The translations under genes were made by a program, and so were the position numbers. From Mesostigma viride (Eukaryota; Streptophyta; Mesostigmatophyceae; Mesostigmatales; Mesostigmataceae), in NCBI GenBank assembly GCA_009746045.1, contig RPFO01000188.1, forward strand, positions 2,408,874 through 2,472,873: a stretch of 64,000 nt of DNA. Reading direction: 5' to 3'. Shown piece by piece: positions 1 to 11,400 of this stretch; the stretch's first letter is position 1; each line of letters begins with the position of its first letter. The notes under the pieces are model-generated. The model saw only the letters and a program-made list of their open reading frames with translations. It was not told where the DNA came from and searched no databases.

Positions 1-918
1 AGGGAGAAAACTTTGACCGTCGCTTCCTCCCTAATCTAACCTGACGTCCACGCTTGCGGCAACGCAGCGCTGTCAATGTTAGTACTACAATTACTAAATA
101 ACTGTTAGAACTAACTAATAGATTAAAACCATGGCGTCTTTGGCGGTAACAAGATTCGCCACTGGGGCACTGATGACTGATAGTCCTGAGTCCACACTGC
201 GCGCACGTTTCTCGAGAGACCTTTTCGTAGGTTGCGGCATGAAATCTCGAATACCGAAATCGCTCGAATACACGAAGTCCGGATTCCGGAACTACGAACC
301 TTGAAAGTACGAGCTCGAAGCTTGCGTAGACTTCATCACGTGGGTACTAATAAAGGAAGCTTCAACCCCCTGTATGTTACGACTCAGCCCTCTACCTCCG
401 CCTCTACCTCTAACTGGTCTAATGCTACCTAAACTAGTGAGGCCGCCTCTAGTCAAACCCCTAGCGAAAGACGAACGAGACGATCCAGATCTCAGTGCAT
501 TTACATTAGTATTACTGTAATACGCCATAAGCCATTTACACAAACCCCGTTCATTCCAGGAATAGAGGAAGGAAACACTACTACACTGCCATGACCCTAG
601 CTAATATGTGTTAATTCATTAACACACGCCGAGTGCCAACACGAGGGGTAGAACGTGCATAAATGATCACCAACGATCCAGCATGCTCGGGCCGACATGG
701 CCCTCGCCTACAAATGCACAGATGCACGCTGGTCCACTACATTCTACCCAAAGGATAAGGACTACTACTAAAGTACGCGGCGCGACGTCAAAAGCAATGC
801 ACCACGGTACTTGGACAGCAGTGTCCACCAGTACAAACTACACGTAAACCTGGGGACGACTGAGGCAAAGGACCTAATTTACGTCCGTAACTGCGACATA
901 TTGTTACGCGACGTAACA
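1..918 (-). mobile_element. 3' LTR (partial) of chromovirus G2
   Basis: The right edge ends in GACGTAACA at 918 and is followed at once by a C-rich stretch, which on the minus strand is a purine tract. This is the same arrangement as the 3' LTR of the complete chromovirus G1 at 18105. No TGTTACG start is visible, so the LTR runs out of the window to the left. No credible ORF lies in this stretch. The assignment rests on the shared LTR end, the purine tract and the adjacent ORF3 homologue; the second LTR is not in view. Confidence 0.6.
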
Positions 919-929
919 CCTCCCCCCCC
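919..929 (-). other. Polypurine tract of G2
   Basis: On the minus strand this reads as a run of G with one A, directly before the LTR end TGTTACG. It matches the purine tract of G1 at 18106-18118. Such tracts prime plus-strand DNA synthesis in LTR retrotransposons. The following 930-1293 holds no gene and corresponds to the short ORF3-to-PPT spacer of G1. Confidence 0.6.
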
Positions 930-1293
930 ACAAAGGTAGGGAGCCCTCTCCCTACGCACAGGGAGGAAACCAAGGGGTAGGAATATCCTAACGCACCCAA
1001 CACAAATCCAACACAATCGACAGGCCATCCAAGGTACAAAGCACCAACATGTTAACTCGGTTCCACCCCGAGTGGTGTAGGGTTAACCAGCACCAAGCCT
1101 GGTGGGAGGTTCCCCTAACTGCCTGGCACGGAGGCCTTGCCGGGAGGGACGGCACTGGGCAGGACACACAGAGTGAACAATGTCAACACCAGGGACCAAG
1201 AACGACCAACCAACTGGCCAGAATATGAGGGCGACTCTATATACCGGAGGGACAACACCCTCAGGTCGGGCCTATTCTATAAAGGCCCTCTAA

Positions 1294-3655
1294 CTAGTTG
1301 CCGTCCGATTGGTAAGTACCACGCGAGGCCAGGAGGACATCCAAATAGGCATGGTAGTAATGGGCCACATCATCCGCGTTATCATGTCTATCTACAGTGA
1401 GGAAAACATCGGCCCACACTCCATCAGGAAAAAGGCCCAGGAAGGCCCAGTAGTACCTATGCTGAGTTAGGACCACCTGGCCCCGAGCCCAGTCCAAGAA
1501 GCCACAGGCAAAGAGCCGAAGGAAAGGCTCTACCGCGATCAAACAGAGAGCCCGAAGGAGTAGGCGCTGATACCGGATCCGGTGACGCAGGCCCGTCGGG
1601 AAGAACAGATCTAGCAGAGGCTCCACACTAGCCGGCCACAATCTGATGTGCCGGATCTCACGAGAACGCCACCGACGCGCACACTGTCGCGACCCAAATG
1701 TCTCTAGATACTCACTAGCCCGAAGGGGAGGGTGACCACGGGAGTCCAGGCCCTGGCCCGGAAGAGGCACTGGGCGGCGGGCATCCCACTCCAGGATGGG
1801 CTGCAGGTGCACCGCACCATACGTAGCACCGGGCGCGGCAGGGTACTCGACCGTAAGGGCATCCGAAGCCATGATGCCCAGAGGCGGAGGGTAAGCCCAC
1901 TGGTAACCACCGTAGGTGTCCAAGTCGTTATGACGCCTCGATCGCCCAGCGGTAGAGGACGCGACGAACCAGGATCTCACCCTGGAACACGGGATCAGCT
2001 ACAATAACCATGTCAAAAGGAGGCCGATCAGTATCAATGGGTAGGTTACGGTCCCGTGGCGCCCGACACACCTGGGAAAACCCATAGGACATGGGTGAAA
2101 TAGACAGCTCCGGAGCGACGCGCGGGAGGTCACACTGACGGCACGCAAGCGCTGACATACCATATCCGGGAACAGCCGAATCTCGCGACTCCGGCGTAAG
2201 ATGTACCACGGAAGGGGCACGTTCCCGGTCGCCCTGAGACAACTCCCGTAGGGAGTCAGCAGCGCGGAGAGCGCGCTGGTCAACACCCCTGGCCCTAACA
2301 ACCGTAGCCAGCGAGCGAGTGGCCGAAGGGGCAGGAACCGAAACAGGGGTAGGATCCTGCACAGGCGCAGAGGGAGCCGGCACCGCAGGAGGCCGCGACG
2401 GACCTGCAACCGCGGATGACGACATGGCCTCCGCTGGAGGCGCACCCTCGGGCCACATGTTGAAAATTGGGCCCGTAGGGACAGGCACCTTACCATAAAA
2501 CTGGCTGCCGTCAAGACTCCAGTCCGGCACTGGAATCCTCTGAGGGGGACCCCCCTCCCAGAGCCTGGGCGGCCCACTCGTGTCGCCAAAGAAGCCCCGC
2601 AACGGCTGCGACGGGGCCTGGGGAGGCCCGGAAGCAGCGACGGCGGGCGAAATTACCGCGGCAGGAGGCTCACGCGGAGGAACAGGCAAGGCAACCGCAG
2701 GCACGGAGGCAGCAGGAGGCATAGGAGCCGTAGCACTAGACGAAACCGCAGCGACCGAGGGCGCAGGCGAAGCCGCAGTCACTGGGGCAGCAGGAGGGGT
2801 AGGCGAGGCAGCAACAACAGCGGCCGGCACCACGCTATAGGCGCGACGGCAGAGGGACCCATGCCAGAGGACGACTGTGCCGCCATGAACGTCCCGAATG
2901 CCGAAACCAAGGACTGAATCTGTGCCTGCATGGCAGACACGGTGACCGCCAAGTTAGCAGTCGCCGGGTCCGCACCCTGAGGGGTAGGATCCAGCCCGAC
3001 TGACCCGTGCCGTGACGAAAGGACCGACGCAGGAGAAGAAGGGACCAGGGACGGGGCCGGCAGACCCTCAGACTCCGAGGAGGCGGCAACGGAGGGAGGA
3101 TACGCCGGGGTGTAGTGCACATCCAGAGGCGCGCAAACCGAGGAGGCGCCGGCGTAGGGGGAGGACTCCGAAGACTGATCCGCTATCTCCATAATCTCGA
3201 CGGCCCGAAGGATCGAGGTCGCAGGGGTTGTCATCTAACTCTGCATCACCCTCGACCGGGAGCCACTGGAAAATCTCCCTGAGGCAAGAGCGCCCCACAG
3301 GGGTAGAAAGGTAGGAGAAGACCCTGGGGCACTGGAGTACAGCATCTATCTGTCCGATGGCGGGGCAGCGGGGCCCACACCCAAGGACGCAGTGCCCAGC
3401 ATCGTCGAAGCTGTGGACGACCAACTGCTGGCCCTGTGGGTCCGGACCAAACCAGGAGACCCCGAAAAGAGCTGCCCGAACTAGAGCTGCACGGTCCGCC
3501 TGCAGGGCAGAGTGAATACGGCCACCAGGGTAGCTGGCCCTGGAGACCCAACGACCCGGAAGGACCTCATAATACAGCTCGGGATCAGGAGCCGTCGGCA
3601 GGGACTCCAACGAAGGGGTAGGTTCCGACATGACGGCTGCGGAAGGGGGGGGGGA
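1294..3655 (-). pseudogene. G2 ORF3: unknown protein downstream of chromovirus pol
   Basis: Function not recognised. The minus-strand reading runs through overlapping frames (about 3655-3080, 3234-2779, 2833-1928, 1980-1294), so it carries several frameshifts. Its true start is ATG at 12079-12081; C1 inserted a few codons after it, and removing C1 and one CAACC joins the reading. The N-terminal part has a paired-cysteine motif (CVLGCGPRC) and a hydrophobic stretch near VFSYLSTPVGRSCLREIF. The middle is Pro/Ala-rich and low in complexity. The C-terminal part has aromatic segments such as QHRYYWAFLGLFPDGVW. Each block has a counterpart in the same order in G1 ORF3 (20920-18331), so this is a conserved accessory ORF and not random reading frame. 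An env-like or nucleic-acid-binding role cannot be chosen from sequence alone. Confidence 0.6.
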
Positions 3656-3660
3656 CAACC

Positions 3661-4313
3661 ATTTGCGCAGCAACTCGTCAGCAGAGCTTGTGAGCTCCTG
3701 GTCCTTGCCGGCTGGAATGACCCTAGGCTGCTGGCTAGCAACCTTTATCCTCACACCAGGCCTACGACCCTCGATAGGCTCGCCACTCGTCGTGACGACC
3801 AAGGTTCGTGTGTGAAGACGCTCGTTGCCTCGTTGAGCCTCGAGCTATATGCAACCTCGTTCCATCCTTGTTCCTCGGTTATGAGCACCGCTGGGCAACG
3901 CTACATTGCCAGAGCCTCGTATCGCTGCCCTGCATCCTCGTTGCAGGCAGCATACAGGAATCTCTGGCTATCCTGTGTCTAGGACAGCACAGGACCTGCC
4001 ACAGTCCTGCAAGGACTTACATCCTTGCAGATCTACTGGCTGGCTACTGGCTTCTACTAGCCACAGTACCGTTGAGCCCTCAGTACACTGTGTCCCAGTC
4101 ACGTGAGAGTCAGGCTAAGCCTGTGCAGGCACGGCCTGCCACGTGTCCTGTCCACTATGCCCTGAGTGTGCACCGCCCTCGCCCACCGGTCGGCAGTACT
4201 TCGGGACTTGATAACTTTCTAGTCCCTTGTCTGTTCTAGGCGGTTGACACGGCGTTGGAAAGGTCTCCTCAACCTGCATCCATCTAGCACATTGGTGCCC
4301 CAATATGCTAACT
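3661..4313 (-). repeat. C1 3' LTR
   Basis: This is a near-identical copy of 11401-12053. On the minus strand it starts AGTTAGCATATTGGGG and ends GCTGCGCAAAT. The start matches the LTR start of C2 (AGTTAGCATTTTGGG), but the 3' end differs from the CTAACT end of C2, so the two belong to related subfamilies. Visible differences from the 5' LTR include changes near 3881-3890, 4031-4046 and 4165-4215. Confidence 0.93.
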
Positions 4314-5249
4314 CCAACCCTTTCTTGTTTTGGAGCTTGGACCAGCCTGAGAACCTATCAGCCACTGTCCCCACAAGCCTTCAGACATCTGATCCCTCCC
4401 AGAGACCAGACCTGCCTTTTCTTTTGGAACCTGAGGTGCCTCCAAATATTAGCTAGGCCTGCTCATTGGTTCAAAGGTTGCCCTCTGACCCACATGACAT
4501 CCCAACCCTTTCTTTGGGAACCTGGTGTAGATTAAAGTTAGGTCTTCACTTAGTCAGAGGAGTTTGGATAGAGGAGTCCATGAACGTACTATTGTGAGTT
4601 CCTGGTCATCCAGTTATCACAGGCGCCCGTTCATATGGCGCCCGCCACGGAGCCTCCTTTATCTTTTAAATCCTTCCAAAGACTGAGAGAGCCCTGACAA
4701 ATGTTAGCCAACACATGGGGAGCCCATGTCCTCACTGAGGGATAAACTCAGGATTCATACATGCCAGGCTGAGGTCAGCTGGGGAATCGAACCCCACCCC
4801 ATATCCTCCAGGTTTGGATCAGCTCCTGGAACTGAGCATCACAAACAACAAGACATGACAATAACAAGATTATGTTTTATTATAAAGAGTATAACCCATA
4901 GTGAGGCCCCTGGCAACCACGTCCAACATGGTCACACAACCAGGGATTTTATTAGCATGCAACAGGTTGGTTACAGAGAATATATACAAATGTACAGCAA
5001 CCTGTTAGAGCCAACACTTGGGCTGCCCTTGCAGGGTCCATTCCATGAAGACCCAAGGCCCATTACAAAGTCCTTAAGACTCTTCTGCAGCTCCATGACA
5101 GAGCCAGGCGAAATTCTCAGCCAGGGGAGTGACTCCACCCTGACCCCTGTCCAGCAGAGTGTGTCTGAACTCTGAAGGACCTGCTGTCAGCCACCACGTG
5201 GCTGCCCAGCCCACTGGGATGCCTCCCACCTAGAGCAAGGCTGTTTGGT
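4314..5249 (-). other. C1 3' non-coding internal region with tRNA T-arm-like hairpin
   Basis: There is no ORF here. Next to the LTR the minus strand reads GAAAGGGTTGG, a tract shared with C2 before its 3' LTR. Position 4780-4796 forms a perfect 5-bp stem with a 7-nt TTCGATT loop, exactly like a tRNA T-arm and containing a B-box match. C2 keeps the same stem at 29643-29659. A GGGCGCC inverted pair near 4625-4650 is also shared with C2 (29790-29812). Conservation of these pieces without coding sequence points to cis-acting RNA or DNA signals. Confidence 0.6.
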
Positions 5250-7612
5250 CTACTCTGGCCCTCCCCCCTTGGAGGCCATGAGCCCACGAAGCAAAGGGTA
5301 TTGCAGCTCAGCCTTCTCCTCCAGCTTGGTGAGAGCATCTGCAGGGTTGTCCACGCCAGCCACATGTTCAATGTTAGCTAAGCAAGACATTTCCTTGAGC
5401 AACAAATAATCAAGGTCCCTGCTCCTGGCCAGCTGCCTGTGCACAAACTGCACCATGCCCATGCTGTCAGTTCTTACCAGTGTGTGCATCTGCAACCGAC
5501 AGGAAGCCACTTGACATAGCTGGTAAAATAGCTCCCTCAAGTAAAGAGCAGTATGAAGCCCTTCACAGATTGCCCTGCACTCAGCAATGTCACTGCTGGG
5601 AGTTACCCTGTTTGCAACCGACTGTACCAGCAGACCAGAGAGGACTGTTCCTGCACCAGGGATATTAATGCTGCTGCACGGCCCCTGACCTCTGTGACCT
5701 TCCTACTATCCATAGAACTGTCCACATAGAGCATCATGTCAAAAGGCCTGTACAAATCCAAAGGACCCAGCATGAGAGGGGGAGACATGCGAACAGCCTC
5801 TACCACTCTCTCAGCACCCACCTCAACCAGTTGGGAATCGGTCAACCGACTCAGTACCAACAGGTCAGGAGCACAAATGCTGGCCAGCCATGCCAACATA
5901 CCTCGTATTGTTGCACATCTGGCCTGGGTGATGGGCTCCTGCAAGGCATCTATGATCTGCTGAGGATAATCCTTACCACCCTCCAGCTGGATGGACCATG
6001 TACCCTGCTGATGGACCAAGGTCGCCTGCATTCCACAAAACACCATGGGCTCATTCTCAACCATGTACTGGATCTTACCCAGTTCAAACCGTTTCTGGAT
6101 CCTGGCCAGAGTCAACTCTTGCCAAGTGGGATGGCCCAGGAGATGCAGATCATCACCATGCAGGGAGGCAAACGCTGGCAGCCCCTCATAGCTACCCTGA
6201 AACAGACAAGGATCAACTGGAGAGACTGAGAGACCACAGACAGACCTGAGGTACTTCTCCAAGCTCTTCCTCCAGATGATGGGACTCGATCTAAGGCCTT
6301 CCACGCCTTTGAGAATCCTCAAATACCTCGTCTTCAGCTCTGCCCTCCACACTGCAGGCACCTTAACAAAGAAAGGGGGTATTGTGCGCCAAGTATCCTG
6401 TGCTTCCTGCTGATCACCCTTAAGAAAAGCCCTCTTGAAATCTACCAACACAGAGCTATAGGGTATCCCCTTCTGCAGAAAAGACAAGTAAATGCACAAC
6501 AAAATCCTCCATGTATCATGCAGCATCCCTGGTGTGTAAAGCTCCTCATCTGCTAACTGTCCAGTGCCATGGTACTCAGTCACAACTGGTCTAACATGTG
6601 GCACCTGCACGCCATCTACCTCCTTGAGCTTGAGGACAAACATCAATCTGAGCAGCTGGTGATCCTCAGGGAGGACATCCACAGGCTCTGCACAGTTGGC
6701 AACTATCCACTCATGCCCAGAAGCAACAAAGCCAAGAGTCCATGCCTTAGCCATCTTGGGGCTTTGCATCATCTCCACTAGCTTGCGCCAAGGTACAGGA
6801 CTCGTTCCTGGGATCTGGTACCTCTGCACACCCAACTCACGTGGGTCAAACGTAGTAGGGAGGATCAGCAGGTCCCCAGCAATGGGCTCCTTTGTATCAG
6901 GACCCTCTGCCTCTAGACCCCTCACAGCCCTTACAGCCACACTAAGACCCTGGGAGTAGCGATATCTCTGCAAGGGAAGGCGGCCCTGCCCTTCTAATGC
7001 TAGCTCCTCAGAGGATATCCTCACCCCTGGTAAGCACAAGAAGTTCTGACCTAGAATGGCAGGCCCCTGATACCCTTCAACCACACTGAACGTGGTGGGC
7101 ACCCCCAGGATAGGCACACTCACTTCTCCCAAGATCTTCATGGACACATTCCCAGAGAAATCAGACACAGCTAGGCAGCTAGGGGATGACCACTGCAAGC
7201 CTGCAGCATCCTCTACCCTTAGAATGGACACCTGTGAGTTGGTATCCACTTCTAGTGCTGGTGCCCCACATGACCCCCATCCCGTGAGCTTAGATACCTT
7301 GGGATCACGCTTGCTGTTCTGCAGAGCTCGAATGATGTCCGCCATAAGCAGCCCCCTGGACTGTGGTGCAGCCCTGGCCACCTCTGGCCTTGTGACAGAC
7401 GTCTCAGCAGACTCCTGCTCACCCTCATCCATCCAGGACAGACCATAATCCAAGCATGGTGGGTTAGCATCTGCTGCCTGGCTCTCATCCTGCTCATCTC
7501 CCTCCAAGGGAGGATCAGGGCCGTCTTCAGGCCAGATTGCAGTTGGCCTTCTCTCCTTGACGTGAGCCCAGGATAGCCTGTACACGTGCTTGGGATTACT
7601 CTCCAAAGCCAC
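5250..7612 (-). pseudogene. C1 pol, C-terminal part: retropepsin-like, reverse transcriptase, RNase H
   Basis: The frame 7612-5603 carries, in order, an integrase tail, a retropepsin-like domain (VDTNSQVSIL near 7250-7220, later ILGQNFL) and a copia-type reverse transcriptase. The RT shows VDFKRAFLKGD and the active site ASLHGDDLHLL, so HGDD replaces the usual YVDD; both aspartates remain. RNase H starts at LYVDSSMDSRKVTEVRGRAA and continues after a frameshift near 5600 as 5540-5250, ending with VDNPADALTKLE, typical of copia RNase H. The protease-like domain lies between integrase and RT; normal copia elements have it before integrase. The active-site Gly of DTG is Asn. Broken by frameshifts. 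Confidence 0.88.
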
Positions 7613-8835
7613 CAGACAAGAATGGTTAGCTTCTCAACATGGGTTACCTGCCCATCTTGCCACTTGCCACGCTTGCCTGGTAATGACGGTTCCTTCCACA
7701 TCCTGACCCTCAGTCCCACCTGGGGCCTCAGCATTTTCCAACCCTTGTCCTTACGCCTCAATCTGGAAAACACCCTGTCTGCCTTCTTCAGGCAGGCTGC
7801 CACCACGTCCTGTGATAGCATACCAAACTGCAATGCCAGGGGAGAGACTGCCACACCATCATAGTAATAGGTTACCCTGTGGTTAAGCTGCTCCTCAATC
7901 CCCTTACACCAAGCTGCTTTCTCTAGAGCTGATGCCACAACAGGCACACTCCTAGCTGCTAGCACCACTGTTTTTACTTCACGTATAGATCTCTCTACAG
8001 CTCCCTGCTGCCCATGGCATTCCCTAGGGACCACTACCAACTTACAAGGAAGCTGGTCAGCCAGCTTGATCAAGCAGTCAAACTGCAAGTCAGCTTGCAC
8101 CTTGGTGTACACCCCAAAGCCTGGCAACAAAGACTGGAGACCCATCAACAGCTGATGCTCCTGCATTCCAGGAAGAATGGTCAGCAACCTATATCTGCTA
8201 AACCTATCCACCCCCACCAACAGATACATGCCCCTGATGTGTTGGATGTCCACCTGGATATCCCCCCGCTCTCTAGCAGGTTCTCTGGCATGGGACTGTG
8301 GGAGGCGAACAGCATTCTCCTGACAGACACAATTCTGAGCAGCTGCACTGCAGGCCTCTAGCAAAGGCTCCTTGCCAATCTTCCAAGCAAACATCTCTGC
8401 CTGCTTAGAGTGGCCAAAGATATGGTGTAGAGTGTTTCCAGCCTGAGCATAGCTCAACCCCCTGTCAGCCTGGCTGCACAGAGAGGAACGTGACAAAGAC
8501 TGTGTGCTTGGGATAGCACGACCCACCTGCTGTTCTCTTGCTCCAGGGACCTCCTCCAAGGTAGCTCGGCTCCCAGAGCCAGCCCCGGTTCCCACAGAAG
8601 CTGCAGGTCCTTCCAGTCTGGCGGCTTGACTCCCAGAGTCAACCCCAACAACTGGAGACCCTGCACCTGCCACAGGCACAGGGAATTCCACTGCTGCAGC
8701 AGCGTTATTGCAATCATTGAGTGGAAGCACCTCATCATTCCCAACCCCTTGCTGCTGCACAAGAGGGACACCCCCATTACTATGTACAACTGTTCGTCCC
8801 ACTAGGGGTGATTGACTATTTACAGGGGACAACAT
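7590..8835 (-). pseudogene. C1 integrase region
   Basis: This is a retroviral-type integrase of the copia class. After a low-complexity leader comes a zinc-binding-like segment (LHHIFGHSK ... NCVCQ). The catalytic core has D in GDIQVDIQHIRG, D in VQADLQFD and E in HGQQGAVERSIREVK, giving a D,D,E triad. The C-terminal region GKRGKWQDGQVTHVEKL is the end of the intact frame; a frameshift near 7620 moves the reading into the next frame, where LSWAHVKERRP follows. Gag lies directly upstream and the displaced protease domain directly downstream. No retropepsin motif occurs between gag and the integrase. Confidence 0.85.
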
Positions 8836-8841
8836 CTCAAG

Positions 8842-10090
8842 TCATGGCTTACCCACCTGGCCAGAGCCTGCTCCAGCAGACTTGGCCTGGTCTGGGCAGT
8901 CACGTCGCCAATGACCCGTCCTGCCACATCCAAAGCACTTGTCATCCTTCCCAGCAGCAGCCTTCTTCAGGCCACCCTGGTTCTGGCTGCTCTGACTGGC
9001 CTGGGTGCCCTGGCCCTGGCTCTTGCCTTGCCCTTGGCCACCCTTGTTCTGCTGACCACCCTGGTGACCACCAGCCTGCTGCTGACCCTTGCCTTTGGAT
9101 CCCTGCTGCTGGCCCTTGCCACCCTGGTTACCATTCTGCCTGCGCCTGTTAGCCCTCTGACGCCTACTAGGTCTGGTTTCTCCCTGAGCACCCTGCCCAG
9201 GGGCGTCACCATGGACCTGATGAGCGGAGGCTGAAGGGGCACCAGTCACCTGGATTGCCTTGCAAGCAGCATTGTCAGATGGACGGATATTGAAAATAAC
9301 CTTTTGCAAGGCTGGCCACGTCCCATCTGTCTGATCAGCAAACATCCTAGCTGCATTTCTCCCATCCACACTCAGCCCCATGCGATCCAGGAAGTAATCT
9401 GCCACTGCTCTATCAGTCAGATTGAAGCCATGCTTGGCCCCCTTCTCCCTGATGCGTGTGAGCCGCTGCAGCTCCTCAGCTATTGTGCCCTTGATCTCAA
9501 AGGTATCATAGCTGAGCTTATAGTGATTAGTGAGGTTGAGTACCTTATCAGAGAACTCCTGACGTAGGCCCTCTAGGAACTGAGACCAAGTCAGCTTGTC
9601 CTTGACAGCTTGCCTAGCCTTGTCCCTCACACGCTCACTGAATCCCTATTAGTCGTGGATGTGTGGAATACCTGCACAAGGTTGACAGTGGGATCTACAG
9701 AGCATGAAACTAGCTCCATATCCTCCAACCACTTGTCTAGCTCTTCCTGTCCCACAGGAGGCTTGAGAGGCTTCTGGCCATTCATCACAGCCACAGCACT
9801 CATATGAGGTCTAGTCCCAGGCAAAGCACGAGGGTCACTGCCAATGACAGCAGCTCCTACAGGTGCTAATGGCGCAGGAACATAGCTGCAGGAACACCAG
9901 ACGCAGGCACACATGGTCTCTTACCAGGTGCTTGACGTTCAGCATCATTCTGGCCCTCCCCCGTCAGCACCACGCCGTCGGTTGGCCACCCTGCACGCTC
10001 CTCCCCTTGTGCCACCTCTTTCCTCTTCCGGTTGGATGCCCTCCTGCCATTGACGCCCTCTGCCGTTGGGATTGCCTGTCCCTCTGGCAC
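8842..10090 (-). pseudogene. C1 gag
   Basis: Capsid/nucleocapsid protein. The likely start is ATG at 10090 (MPEGQAIPTAEG), matching the start of C2 gag (MPRGKPGDGDKG); the reading changes frame near 9870 and again near 9640. The capsid part contains LDKWLEDMELV and a helical stretch with DYFLDRMGLSVDGRNAARMF. It is followed by a long Gln/Gly/Lys-rich basic tract and one zinc knuckle CFGCGRTGHWRRDC (CX2CX4HX4C) near 8930. Binding of genomic RNA is expected from the family. Frameshifts make it a pseudogene. Confidence 0.82.
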
Positions 10091-10239
10091 GACGTTGGCG
10101 GGGCCTCCTGTGTCTGCCCTTGCCTCACCCCGCCATCCCCCGCTCCCGCCCCGCTCCCGCTGCCGCCCCGCGCGTGTTACGAAGCATTATAGAATACACA
10201 GAAACACACGCAGATATGGCTGCTGGAACCCACTCAGGC

Positions 10240-11372
10240 TCACGCACTTACTCCAGACGAGGCCGCCTCCTGGCTTGCACTCGCCTGCCCCTCCTCACGG
10301 TCTGGACGCTGCTCAACACCCTCAGCAACCGGTGTGGCTGCTGCTGCCTCTGCGACAATCTGGAGGTCTGGGTTAAACTCTCCCAGCACGCAGGTCACAG
10401 GTCGCCCGTCTTCCTTGCGTTCGACTGGATGTTGTGTCTCACCTGGGTTGCGATGCCAAGCAAGATCGCGTACCCACCGCTTACCGCCGCCGACAAGCTC
10501 GTTCTGCTCGCCTCGGCCGTAACGATCGTACTCGTGAGTCACCTCACGAGGGATATGCAGATCAGCTCTCTGCCTCTCCTCGTAGGTCTCGGTAGTGCCG
10601 TCGCCCTCGTTTATCTGCTGGGCTGAGCGCTTGACGGAGCCCTCTGGCTTGTCAGTCCACTCAAAATGGACGTCTTCAGGCGTCTTCTCGACCCCGCGAC
10701 AATCTCCACCTCCGGACCCCACGCAGTGGTGGTTTCCGGCCTCGGTGTATCAAGCCTGGAGTACACTCCGAAAGGCTGCGTGGTAATATAGAACCTGTCT
10801 GCGTACCCTCTCGACTCTTGCAAAAGGACAGCAACAAGATTCTCAATGGTTTGGGCAAATACCTCCGCCGTGCTCCAAGGATTCACCGCCTCCCGAGCAC
10901 GCGCGTTCCGGATGATGTCGGCGTCTGGTACCCCCTCTCCTAGCACTGCTGTCGCCACCCAGTGGTTGAACAGTCTGGTGCTGCCGAGCGCTGTTGCCAC
11001 GATCTGGCTAAGCGCCTCCCTGGCTAGGTCGAGACCGGCTAGCGTGATATGGGCGCCCTGATAAGCGACCTCCACACGATTAGCAGTTTCAGCTAGCGCG
11101 TCACGAATGCGCACCAACTCTTCCACCGCCACTCGCCCCGTCTCACCTGGAGAAATCACGACGCGAGCCCGTTGTATAATCGGGTCCGCCGCCGCTGGCC
11201 TGCTGCCTCCCCCACTCACCGCCACCCACCCCTCTTCTGCCAAGTGCCTCGCTACGTAGGCCGCTTGCACGAATGTTGGAGCGTTTGCTTGGTTACGGTA
11301 GGGGAAAAACGCTTGCGCGTCTCTCTGCTCGTTCGCCTCACCAGCACCGTGGCTGCTTGACGATGAACCAGA
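10240..11372 (-). pseudogene. C1 ORF1: unknown ORF between 5' LTR and gag
   Basis: I do not recognise the product. It starts with ATG at 11372 (MSGSSSSSHGAGEANEQRD), only 29 bp inside the LTR, and changes frame once near 10690. Conserved blocks shared with C2 ORF1 are PTFVQAAYVARHL, HITLAGLDLAREALSQIVA, RLFNHWVATAVLGEGVPDAD, VLLQESRGYADR and an acidic PEDVHFEWTDKPEG block near the end. The sequence is mainly helical in character with no zinc knuckle and no visible membrane segment. Because the same ORF lies in the same place in two separate insertions it is a real component of this family. An extra structural or gag-like capsid domain is the simplest guess. Confidence 0.65.
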
Positions 11373-11385
11373 CATGAAAGCGCTT

Positions 11386-11400
11386 GGAAGCAATAGTACG
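11386..11400 (-). other. C1 putative primer-binding region
   Basis: The minus strand right after the 5' LTR reads CGTACTATTGCTTCC. C2 has CGTATTATTGTCTCC in the same place. It does not begin with TGG, so it is not complementary to a tRNA CCA end. The conservation suggests an internal tRNA fragment or another primer. Confidence 0.45.

Noticed and set aside
1928-2840. Plus-strand Gly/Ala-rich ORF at 2580-2840
   Set aside because: Antisense shadow of the Pro/Ala-rich part of G2 ORF3.
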